Part shown: positions 23,925-31,403 of the stretch, one piece after another
Layout: every line of letters starts with the position of its first letter
Numbering within the stretch: position 1 is the stretch's first letter
From: DAISJD01 sp036821645
GTDB lineage: Bacteria; Pseudomonadota; Alphaproteobacteria; ATCC43930; CGMCC-115725
DNA: 36,452 nt
Assembly (NCBI GenBank): GCA_036821645.1
Contig: DAISJD010000019.1
Span: 1-36,452, forward strand
Direction: 5' to 3'
Notes under the pieces: model-generated
Databases searched by the model: none
Told to the model about the DNA's origin: nothing
Seen by the model: the letters and a program-made list of their open reading frames with translations, nothing else
Position numbers and translations under genes: made by a program

Positions 23925-25004
23925 TCAATCCAATTTCTCAAACAACATGGTTTCTGCAATCAAGCCGGGACCAAAGGCCATGGCAGCACCCAAACCAGAG
24001 GCATCACGTGTTTTTAGCATTTTTTCGAGCACGAACATAATCGTAGCCGATGACATATTACCGTTCTGCGCTAAAATTTCTCGTGATGGCCCCAGATCAT
24101 CGGGCGTAAGATCCAGTCCCTGCTCAACGGCATCCAAGATCGATTGTCCCCCCGGATGAATCGCCCAAAGATCGATGGATTCCTTATGTGCACCCTTTAG
24201 GATCAATGGCAGATAATTGCGCAAATGCGTCCGCAGTTCAATCGGTACCCGACTTGAAAGATGCATATCAAAGCCGGTATCGCCGATCTGCCACGTAATT
24301 AAATCCTCTGTTTTTGGAAATAAAATTGTCTTAAAATCATCTATTCTTATACCAATTTTATTAGAAGAAACAATCGATGCTGAACATCCATCGGAAAAAA
24401 TCATAAATGAAAGGATTTTTTCTAAATTATCAAAAGAATTTTGTAAATGAATCGTACATAATTCATAATTCACAATCAATATCTTAGCGTTTTGATTTGA
24501 TCGTACAATATGGTCTGCCATTCTCAAGGCGTTTATGGCAGCATAACACCCCATGAAGCCAATGACGTTTCTTTCGACTGATTCATTGATTTTGTACTTA
24601 TTAATCAAGAATAAATCTATAAAAGGTGCAGAAAATCCGGTACATGTTGTGATAATTATATTCGTAATTTTCAAAAAATCTACTTTACCAGATAATTTAT
24701 TTATAACAGAAGATAATACATAATCTATTGAATTATTATATTTCTCCATACGTTTTTTTGTCGATGGGAAATTATTTAATAAATAAAATGCATTTTTATT
24801 ATCCTGATCAAGATCATCACAAGAAAGAACCGATCCGCGTCTCACAATACCGGACTTTCTTGCCATACGGTCAAAAATTCGTTTATCAAGATCCGTCGGT
24901 AAATTCTGTCGTGCAAAGGCGATAAATGATGCGTGTATGTTATTTTCAGGGGAAAAACTTTCGATGAAATTAAGATATGAAGCATTCATTTTTTTAACTT
25001 TCAT
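23925..25004 (-). CDS. Type III polyketide synthase (chalcone synthase-like)
   Basis: This 359-aa enzyme shows the complete catalytic triad of type III PKSs: C153 in GFMGCYAAINAL, H283 in LWAIHPGG and N316 in NGNMSSAT. The CoA-tunnel signature ITTCTGFSAP and the closing GLGAAMAFGPGLIAETMLF are also there. Such enzymes extend an acyl-CoA with malonyl-CoA and cyclise it to an alkylpyrone, alkylresorcinol or phloroglucinol. The long-chain starter is only inferred from the srsABC-like order. The start at 25004 has AAGGGGG in front. The 5' two thirds of the gene is clearly AT-rich and Lys/Asn/Ile-rich, unlike the last third and the downstream genes, which suggests transfer or mosaic origin. Confidence 0.93.
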   Translation of the reverse strand: MKVKKMNASYLNFIESFSPENNIHASFIAFARQNLPTDLDKRIFDRMARKSGIVRRGSVLSCDDLDQDNKNAFYLLNNFPSTKKRMEKYNNSIDYVLSSVINKLSGKVDFLKITNIIITTCTGFSAPFIDLFLINKYKINESVERNVIGFMGCYAAINALRMADHIVRSNQNAKILIVNYELCTIHLQNSFDNLEKILSFMIFSDGCSASIVSSNKIGIRIDDFKTILFPKTEDLITWQIGDTGFDMHLSSRVPIELRTHLRNYLPLILKGAHKESIDLWAIHPGGQSILDAVEQGLDLTPDDLGPSREILAQNGNMSSATIMFVLEKMLKTRDASGLGAAMAFGPGLIAETMLFEKLD

Positions 25005-25218
25005 AATCCCCCTTCAAGAGAGGGCATTTTGATGTTCAATACATATAGAAATGATCGACGGAAAAAACAACCGACCTCACCATAAAATAACGTGAACACG
25101 ATACAAGCCTTATCCATTGATTTACCTTATTGCCTGTATCGTCCTTGATGCAGGATGCTCATCGATATTTTTCAAACAAAAATCCGAACGGGTTTAATTT
25201 AGACGAGAGTTGGCTGTG

Positions 25219-26199
25219 ATGACATTGGCGGACAAGCCGATCACCGAGCAAAGAAGCACCCACTTCAATTTCGAGCATCCGGTCTTTAGAACGCCCGATG
25301 CGCGGTTCTTGGTTGCCGTTGACGGTGCCCCCTCGATGGCGATCAAACTTGCCGATCTCGATGCTTATTTGCCGCTTAAATCCCTTCGGATCGAATTCAG
25401 TCTCGATGATACGCCGGATGGGGCTTTGTTAGATAAAGTCATCGCCGGATTGAAATATGTGAAAGTTATTCGACCGGGAGATTCCATTCCCCGTGAACTG
25501 TTGGATGGATCCGCCTCTTGGTGCGTCCAAGATCATCATCTGGCCATTGCCAAGGGGCGCATCACGTTTCAGATCACTTCTTGGCTAACCGGCAATGAAT
25601 CGGTTGTGGTCGACCAGAATTATCTTCTGCAAATCGTCGACGATCCGTTGACCAAAGCCAAAGTGAACGAGGCCATCGGCGATATCGCCGAGCGGCTGGG
25701 CCTGAGCCGCGACAAACGGCAAGATGTTTTGGATCGTATCGATATCGTCGCCCGGGAACTTTCCTATATCGAAGCCCTGCGTGAACGGTTCGGCGATATT
25801 CTCAGCATCAAACATAAAATCGGCGAATTCATGAAAATCTATCGCAGAGATCGTTCGATTCATGAAGAACTGGTGCGGATCGATAATTTGATCCGCAAAC
25901 CCATTGCCGAACTCACGGATATTTTCGATCAGGTCGACGCGCAAAGTGGTGAAATCATCAGTCTTTTGAAAAACTGGAACCGCCAGATCAGCTTTATTCG
26001 TGAAAGCCGGGACGATCTCCATGTCAGAATGATGCTGTGGGATGAAACATTGGGAAAATGGTCGACCCTGATCCCGGAAAAATCAATCGAAAAAGAAGCA
26101 TCCATGCGCGAACTCTATCGGTTTCTCGCCAGACACTTCATCATCGCAAAGCAATGGCAGCTTGCCGGCGCCGCCTTCGATAGAAAAGAAGCCAAATAA
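25219..26199 (+). CDS. Uncharacterised 326-aa soluble protein
   Basis: I do not recognise a family. The N-terminal 130 residues look like a β-rich domain (FLVAVDGAPSMAIKLADLDA; LRIEFSLDDTPDGALLDKVI). The region after about 150 is helical and rich in charged heptads (RLGLSRDKRQDVLDRIDIVA; TDIFDQVDAQSGEIISLLKN). No signal peptide, membrane helix or metal motif is seen. Start choices are TTG 25210, GTG 25216 and ATG 25219; GAGAG nine bases before the ATG favours the last. It ends one base from the convergent gene at 26201, so the two share a border and perhaps a history. Composition is like the chromosome, not like the AT-rich PKS gene. Confidence 0.75.
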   Translation: MTLADKPITEQRSTHFNFEHPVFRTPDARFLVAVDGAPSMAIKLADLDAYLPLKSLRIEFSLDDTPDGALLDKVIAGLKYVKVIRPGDSIPRELLDGSASWCVQDHHLAIAKGRITFQITSWLTGNESVVVDQNYLLQIVDDPLTKAKVNEAIGDIAERLGLSRDKRQDVLDRIDIVARELSYIEALRERFGDILSIKHKIGEFMKIYRRDRSIHEELVRIDNLIRKPIAELTDIFDQVDAQSGEIISLLKNWNRQISFIRESRDDLHVRMMLWDETLGKWSTLIPEKSIEKEASMRELYRFLARHFIIAKQWQLAGAAFDRKEAK

Positions 26200-26200
26200 T

Positions 26201-26665
26201 CTAAAAGAGATCGTCAATGGCCCCTTGATCCAGGACGGCACCTTGGCCATGCACAATGGATGATCCGGTATCGACCAAAAGCTGCAACTCCATCGAGGCA
26301 ATGACGGCTTTATCGCCAAAAGCATCCATGGCCCCTTTATTTAAAAGATCCCTGAGCTCTGCCCTTGTATCTTCAACTTTATTACGCATAATATCCGTAT
26401 TTATTTCAAATTTTTCACGAACATTGTCCGGGGCATGGGGATAGGCCTCAATCGCCAAAGGCGCAAAGGCAAGGCCGCTTTCGGCAAAATGCTCTTGATA
26501 CGTCTTGAAACGCCACGCCTCGACATCTTCAAGCATATCCGGCATATCCGGCAGCATGCCCAGTAACATAATGACTTCATTGAACAGATTAAAATAATCC
26601 GTGGAGAGCAGCGTTGAGGAGTCGATCGTCGTCCCCTGCACGCGTTGTTGATATTCTTCAAACAT
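26201..26665 (-). CDS. Uncharacterised helical 154-aa protein with CheY-binding-like tail
   Basis: From ATG 26665 the product is 154 aa and mostly helical (YFNLFNEVIMLLGMLPDMPD, AWRFKTYQEHFAESGLAFAP). Its last residues, AVLDQGAIDDLF, resemble the CheY-binding peptide at the FliM N-terminus (LSQAEIDALL) and the CheZ C-terminal peptide (QDQVDDLL). A chemotaxis or flagellar role is therefore possible but unproven. It has no CheZ active-site pattern that I can see. AGGAGG lies 12 bases before the ATG, with a GGTACC-GT-GGTACC palindrome between. A GTG at 26725 would add 20 Cys-rich residues and is less likely. Confidence 0.72.
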   Translation of the reverse strand: MFEEYQQRVQGTTIDSSTLLSTDYFNLFNEVIMLLGMLPDMPDMLEDVEAWRFKTYQEHFAESGLAFAPLAIEAYPHAPDNVREKFEINTDIMRNKVEDTRAELRDLLNKGAMDAFGDKAVIASMELQLLVDTGSSIVHGQGAVLDQGAIDDLF

Positions 26666-27054
26666 GGTACCGTGGTACCTCCTACAATGGCATATACACT
26701 TTATAGCCTCATCATCAGATATCACCCTTAAAAAACTTCTTAAATTTGATACGAGTGCTTAACATTCACGTGAAGCTGAGCAGGAACTAACCTCAGACGA
26801 TAAAATATACTAAAAAAGCATACGTCAGATAAATATATTAAAATAATGGATTTTATTAGATTTTATTTAAATTAAAAACCATTAATCATTTTAATTATAT
26901 CTGTCTTCATACAATAAAACAAAATTTACTTGTTTTTAATAAATAGATAACCCATGAATTTACATGAGTTTATTTTTTTGAGGCCGTGATAATCTTAAAA
27001 ATGATTAAATTTTTGCGCATTTTCGCCTGGAGTACGGTTAAAATAGGGGATGGA
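26666..27054. other. AT-rich gap, no supported protein gene
   Basis: Most of 26740–27020 is very AT-rich with many short A and T runs and no frame worth calling. It ends in a plus-strand terminator (27054–27098) although no plus-strand gene precedes it closer than 26199, where the convergent minus-strand gene intervenes. A small RNA transcribed rightward in this gap would explain the terminator. Confidence 0.45.
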
Positions 27055-27098
27055 AGCAAGAAGGGTTCAACGTTAAGATTGACGCCTTCTTGCTTTTT
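27054..27098 (+). terminator. Rho-independent terminator on the plus strand
   Basis: AAGCAAGAAGG (27054–27064) pairs with CCTTCTTGCTT (27085–27095), and five T follow the stem core (27094–27098). The loop contains a further short TCAA/TTGA pairing. Only the plus strand has the T run; on the minus strand the hairpin could still help end the cluster at 27114. Confidence 0.65.
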
Positions 27099-27113
27099 GC
27101 CCGAGTAAGCGGG

Positions 27114-27959
27114 TTATTGAAGAAAAACCTGGATCGCCTGAATGGCGGATTGATCCTGTTTTTCATCGTGTGCGATCCGTTCGAACACCGCAGCCAATCC
27201 CGTAAAAATCTTGCTTGTCGGATCGTCATGCCCGATGAATGCTGCGATTTCGTGCATTTCTGCAACCCAACGATAGGCTTTCGGCACCATATCGGGTAAG
27301 GCGAGATCGAGCCGCTGAGCAATCTCGGGCAGACTGTGGGCCAACTCCGCACGCAGTGCCGTCGAGGAACCCGTCCTTGCAGCCGCCATCGCCATCAAGG
27401 CACCGAGACCCGTCAATCCTTTGGCCAAGCCCGCGTAACACATTTTCAAGGCGGATGCGGCACCGATTTCTTGATCCATCACCCGAATATCCACCCCATA
27501 CCGGCACAACAGTGCGAGCGCGCCGCCATGAGACCCGCTGACATAAAAAGCGGGACCGATCGTATCCGGTTTTGGTGGAAACCCAATGATGGCCGCATCG
27601 ACGAACGGGGCCCCCGTCTGGACGATCACACCTGCAATCTGTGCGATCGTCGCGACATTGACGGCGTTGCAATCGACATAGATCGGTTTTTTTTCTGCGC
27701 GCGCCAAGGGGGCCGACAAGCGATGGGCAAGGCCGAGTGCCTCGGCTGGCGGCACGACCGATAGAATGATATCGGCCCCCACAATCGCCTCATCCTCGAC
27801 CGAAACCATGCCGGCTTCGCGTGCCCGACGGCATGTTGCCGCCCCCCGTCCGTGGGTACTGGTCAGAACGATGGCACCCGAAGCGATAACGCGGCGGGCA
27901 AGCGCGCTGCCCATGGCGCCCGGTGCGATGATCGCCAGGGTTAAGGGTGCATCCGGCAT
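27114..27959 (-). CDS. NAD(P)-dependent hydroxyacid dehydrogenase, 6PGDH-like with DUF1932
   Basis: This 281-aa protein begins with an NAD(P)-binding Rossmann motif (LAIIAPGAMGSALARRVI; GxGxMG altered to APGAMGS) of the 3-hydroxyisobutyrate/6-phosphogluconate dehydrogenase type. The lysine-containing catalytic stretch GAASALKMCYAGLAKGLTGL comes near residue 170. The C-terminal helical domain (DMVPKAYRWVAEMHEIAAFI) matches DUF1932, found in dehydrogenases of aldonate/β-hydroxyacid catabolism. It is the last gene of the minus-strand catabolic cluster, 57 bases after the tartrate-dehydratase-like gene. A small hairpin (27995–28013) lies between them. Confidence 0.85.
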   Translation of the reverse strand: MPDAPLTLAIIAPGAMGSALARRVIASGAIVLTSTHGRGAATCRRAREAGMVSVEDEAIVGADIILSVVPPAEALGLAHRLSAPLARAEKKPIYVDCNAVNVATIAQIAGVIVQTGAPFVDAAIIGFPPKPDTIGPAFYVSGSHGGALALLCRYGVDIRVMDQEIGAASALKMCYAGLAKGLTGLGALMAMAAARTGSSTALRAELAHSLPEIAQRLDLALPDMVPKAYRWVAEMHEIAAFIGHDDPTSKIFTGLAAVFERIAHDEKQDQSAIQAIQVFLQ

Positions 27960-28016
27960 GATATTTTTATCCTTTATCTAAAGGGTGATGATCCGACAGC
28001 CCTTTCGGGTGTCAGT

Positions 28017-29201
28017 TTATGCGGCATCGGCAACGAGATCGGCCAAAACCGGATAGAGCAAACGTTGGTCTTCAAAGCCGATACCGGGGGCCGTCGGCAG
28101 CCGCACCCGCCCCTCGGCGATCACAGCCTCGTCGCTGAAACCGCCAAAAATGCCGAATTGGTTCGGATAGGCTTCGACCGCCGCCAGACCCAATCCCGCC
28201 GCAACCTGCAAGGCCATCATATTGCCGCCATGGGGATAGAGAGCGTCGCGTCCAAGGCCATGGCATTGCGCAACCGCGATTACATCCAGCATGCCGCTCA
28301 CCCCATAGGCAAGGGGCGGATCCGGTTGCAGGATCACCGGGCAAGCGAAATCCGCATAGGTAAGACAATGGTCGAATTCTTTGGCATGAAACAGATTCTC
28401 ACCGAAGGCCAAGGATAGGCCAGCTTGACCGACCTCGTGATAACCACGATAATCAAGCGGATCGCACGGTTCCTCCAACCACCAAAGCCCGTAAGCCTGC
28501 ACCGTTCGGGCAAACTCGAATGCCGAATCCCCGGTAAATGCGCAGCTCAAATCCAACGCAAGCCGTCCCTTGGGGCCAAGGCTGCCAAGAGCGGCCTCAA
28601 TCCGACTGAGATCAAGCCCAAGATCGGCGCCACCGGCCTTGATCTTCATGTCGATAAAGCCTAGATCGCGCCATCGCTGCGTTTCATCGGCAATCGCCTG
28701 AACGCCGTCGCCCTCTGCGTAATAACCACCGGCCGCATAGGTCGGGATCGACTGCACCGGCCCTGGCGAAACGGGCGATGCCTGGGCAAATCGTCGGCTT
28801 AGGGTTTGATAGAGCGGGCGTCTTTCCAATTTGGCGACGATGTCCCACAAGGCCATGTCGAGTGTGCCGAGCGCCATGGACCGTTCGGCATGACCGCCCG
28901 ATTTTTCACGCGCCAAAAGGGTGGCTTGGATGCGGGGCGGATCAAAATTCCGCCCCGTTTCATCCAACAACGCAACCGGGTCCGCCGCCAACAACCGTGG
29001 AATGAAGCGGTCGCGCAAGGGACCGCCGCAGCCATAGCGGCCGAAGGAATTGAAGGCATACCCGACGATCGGTCGACCAGCCTCGATCACATCGGTGACG
29101 AGTGCCAAAACGGTCACGGTCATCTGGCTTAGATCGACGCGGGCATTGCGCACGGCACTGTCGACCTTGAGGGTTTTTTCGACAACCGCCTTGATCCGCA
29201 T
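28017..29201 (-). CDS. Enolase-superfamily dehydratase, D-tartrate dehydratase-like
   Basis: From ATG 29201 the product is 394 aa. The N-terminal capping domain (VRNARVDLSQMTVTVLALVT) closely resembles that of Bradyrhizobium D-tartrate dehydratase (TarD). The barrel keeps all active-site residues: K188 in DMKIKAGG, metal ligands D217 (LALDLSCAF), E243 (WLEEPCDP) and E268 (FGENLFH), and H324 (LYPHGGN). The TarD-type His on a PHGG loop fits a dehydration of an α-hydroxyacid to a 2-keto acid. The substrate may be tartrate or a related hydroxy-acid. The upstream start in the frame (29315) would overlap the transporter gene and is not conserved. It lies 47 bases after the transporter gene. Confidence 0.86.
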   Translation of the reverse strand: MRIKAVVEKTLKVDSAVRNARVDLSQMTVTVLALVTDVIEAGRPIVGYAFNSFGRYGCGGPLRDRFIPRLLAADPVALLDETGRNFDPPRIQATLLAREKSGGHAERSMALGTLDMALWDIVAKLERRPLYQTLSRRFAQASPVSPGPVQSIPTYAAGGYYAEGDGVQAIADETQRWRDLGFIDMKIKAGGADLGLDLSRIEAALGSLGPKGRLALDLSCAFTGDSAFEFARTVQAYGLWWLEEPCDPLDYRGYHEVGQAGLSLAFGENLFHAKEFDHCLTYADFACPVILQPDPPLAYGVSGMLDVIAVAQCHGLGRDALYPHGGNMMALQVAAGLGLAAVEAYPNQFGIFGGFSDEAVIAEGRVRLPTAPGIGFEDQRLLYPVLADLVADAA

Positions 29202-29248
29202 GGGATTTCCTTTCCGAGAATCGCTTTCGATACGAAACCGATCGGCAC

Positions 29249-30541
29249 TCAGGCGCGAACCCGGCCATAGATCGTGAGAGGGATGAGGGCGACGATTGCC
29301 GATAACAACGAACATGCGGCCAGAAAATAGAGGGCGATTTCGAAATTATGGGTCTCGTCCTTGATCCAACCGACCAGAACTGGACCGGCATAACCGCCGA
29401 TTTGCGACAGGCAATTGATGAAGGCAAACGAAGCCGCCGCAGAAGACCCGGTCAAGAAAGAGGCGGGCAAAGCCCAAAAGACCGCGCGCGTGCCATAAAG
29501 CCCCAACATGGCAACAGACATGGCCACGACCGACCAGGGGCTGGTTCCAAACCATCCCGCCCCGGCAAGCCCGATGCCCCCCAACACGCTGGCGACAATG
29601 AGATGCCACCGCCGTTCCCGTACCCGATCCGACGACCAACCCCAGGCGGCAAGCCCAAGCACCCCGACCAAATAGGGAATGGTGGCGATGACCCCGGTCA
29701 TTGCCATCGAATGACCGAGCCCCTGGACCAATTGCGGCATAAAAAAGACCACGCCGTAATTGGCCGTCACCGTGCCGAGCCAGATAACGGATAAGGCGAG
29801 GACCCGTCCATCGGCAAAGACCGCGATCCAGCTTTTGGGCCCGACCGCGTCTGCCGACCTGCGCTCTTGCGCCAGGGTTTCGACAAGCCACCCCCGTTCC
29901 GCATGCGACAGCCAATCGGCATCGTCCGGTCGATCGGTCATCCATCGCAGGACGATGGCGGCCAATAAAAACGCCGGTAAGGCCTCGATGATGAAAATCC
30001 ATTGCCAACCGCGCAGCCCCAACAGCCCATCCATCTCAAGAATAAGGCCGGAAAACAGGGATGCCGCCGCATTGGCGATGGGCTGGGCAAAATAAAGCGC
30101 CGCAAACACGCGCGCCCGATAGGCGGCAGGAAACCAATAGGTAAAATAAAGCACCATGCCGGGTAAAAATCCGGCCTCGGCCACCCCGACCAGAAACCGG
30201 ATGGCGTAAAAACTGATCGGCCCGGTAACGAGTGCGGTCAAGCCCGATGCAAGCCCCCACGTCACGATGATCCGCGCGATCCAGCGTCTTGCCCCGACCC
30301 GTTCCAACATCAGATTGCTCGGAATCTCGAACATCAAATATCCGATGAAGAAGATCCCCGCCCCAAGCCCGTAAACCGACGCGGAAAAACCGAGATCCCG
30401 GTTCATGGTCAAGGCGGCAAAGGAGATGTTGGATCGGTCGATATAGGCGACCATATATCCAAAGATGGCGATCGGGATGAGACGTTGGATGATTTTACGA
30501 ACGGTTCGGCGCTCCAATGCGCCGATCGTGGCTTCGGACAT
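29249..30541 (-). CDS. MFS transporter, ACS (anion:cation symporter) family
   Basis: From ATG 30541, with GGGAGG seven bases ahead, this is a 430-aa protein with about 12 membrane helices. Typical ACS-family parts are GYMVAYIDRSNISFAALTMN in helix 1, IGYLMFEIPSNLMLERVGAR between helices 2 and 3 and FLVGVAEAGFLPGMVLYFTY in helix 4. Relatives import tartrate (TtuB), phthalate, galactonate or other organic anions by H+ symport. With the dehydratase, aldolase and dehydrogenases around it, this is probably the importer of the cluster's substrate. It is preceded by a short tandem repeat at 30606–30672. Confidence 0.92.
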   Translation of the reverse strand: MSEATIGALERRTVRKIIQRLIPIAIFGYMVAYIDRSNISFAALTMNRDLGFSASVYGLGAGIFFIGYLMFEIPSNLMLERVGARRWIARIIVTWGLASGLTALVTGPISFYAIRFLVGVAEAGFLPGMVLYFTYWFPAAYRARVFAALYFAQPIANAAASLFSGLILEMDGLLGLRGWQWIFIIEALPAFLLAAIVLRWMTDRPDDADWLSHAERGWLVETLAQERRSADAVGPKSWIAVFADGRVLALSVIWLGTVTANYGVVFFMPQLVQGLGHSMAMTGVIATIPYLVGVLGLAAWGWSSDRVRERRWHLIVASVLGGIGLAGAGWFGTSPWSVVAMSVAMLGLYGTRAVFWALPASFLTGSSAAASFAFINCLSQIGGYAGPVLVGWIKDETHNFEIALYFLAACSLLSAIVALIPLTIYGRVRA

Positions 30542-30605
30542 GTCTGTTCCTCCCTGGAACGGTTTTCTTGTCTTGATTCTTTTAAAGCCTAGTGCCTGAG
30601 CCCAT

Positions 30606-30672
30606 TGCCGGAGGCCAAACCCATAGTGTGCCGGAGGACAAACCCATAGTATGCCGGAGGCCGACCTATGGT
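30606..30672. repeat. Three tandem ~23-bp repeats between aldolase and transporter genes
   Basis: Units start at 30606, 30629 and 30652. Each begins TGCCGGAGG and the first two continue (A/C)CAAACCCATAGT. The third is shortened and diverged and overlaps the 3' end of the RraA-type gene, including its stop codon. On the mRNA strand each unit contains CCUCCGGCA, which could pair with the GGGAGG ribosome site of the transporter gene about 50 bases downstream. Confidence 0.7.
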
Positions 30673-31382
30673 TTGCGATCCATCGCCGCGTCGTAGCGGG
30701 CACGGGCTTCGGCATTCGGGGGATAAAGACCGGGCAAAGGAACCCCCCGGGCGATTTCCGTCATGATCCACGCCTCGAACCGTTCTTGTTCGACCCCGGC
30801 AGCGGCAACCTCGTCGACCAACGCCTGGGGGATCACGACGGCACCGTCGTCATCGGCGACGATCACATCATTTGGAAAGATGGCGACACCGCCGCAGGCG
30901 ACGGGTTCCTGCCACGCGACGAAGGTGAGTCCCGCAACCGATGGCGGGGCCGCCTGACCTCGGCACCAAACCGGCAAGTCCGTCGCCAAGACCCCCGCCT
31001 TATCCCGCATCACCCCATCGGTGATAAGACCGGCAACCCCGCGCTTCACCATCCGGGCACAGAGAAGATCGCCGAAAATACCGGCATCGGTCATGCCCAT
31101 GGCATCGGCCACCACCAGGACGTCATCGGGCATGGCCTCGATGGCGCTGCGCGTTGAAATCGGCGATGCCCAGCTTTCCGGGGTTGCCAAATCTTCACGC
31201 GCGGGCACGAACCGCAAGGTAAAGGCCCGTCCCACGCGCCGGGGTTGCCCCGCCCGGATGGGGGCAGCCCCGCGCACCCAGACATTGCGCAACCCTTTTT
31301 TCAGCAAGATCGTGGTCAGGCTCGCCGTCGTAACGCCGGCCAAGGCGTCCTTCAGACCCACCGAAAGGGGGAGTACATCCAT
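30666..31382 (-). CDS. RraA-family aldolase (HMG/CHA aldolase-like)
   Basis: This 238-aa protein belongs to the RraA/4-hydroxy-4-methyl-2-oxoglutarate aldolase family. It shows GDLLCARMVKRGVAGLITDG followed by VMRD; the DGxxRD motif holds the substrate-binding Arg and the metal-binding Asp. In this setting it probably cleaves a 4-hydroxy-2-keto acid or decarboxylates oxaloacetate-like products rather than regulating RNase E. Two adjacent ATGs (31385, 31382) follow GAGGAG; the second has better spacing. It starts 21 bases after the SDR gene in the same operon. Its stop codon lies in the last copy of a tandem repeat. Confidence 0.87.
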   Translation of the reverse strand: MDVLPLSVGLKDALAGVTTASLTTILLKKGLRNVWVRGAAPIRAGQPRRVGRAFTLRFVPAREDLATPESWASPISTRSAIEAMPDDVLVVADAMGMTDAGIFGDLLCARMVKRGVAGLITDGVMRDKAGVLATDLPVWCRGQAAPPSVAGLTFVAWQEPVACGGVAIFPNDVIVADDDGAVVIPQALVDEVAAAGVEQERFEAWIMTEIARGVPLPGLYPPNAEARARYDAAMDRKP

Positions 31383-31403
31383 CATCGTCTCCTCAAGCAC
31401 ACG

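Noticed and set aside
27995..28013. Short hairpin between the dehydratase and DUF1932 genes
   Set aside because: Seven pairs with a bulge and no T run; may affect mRNA stability but cannot be called a terminator.
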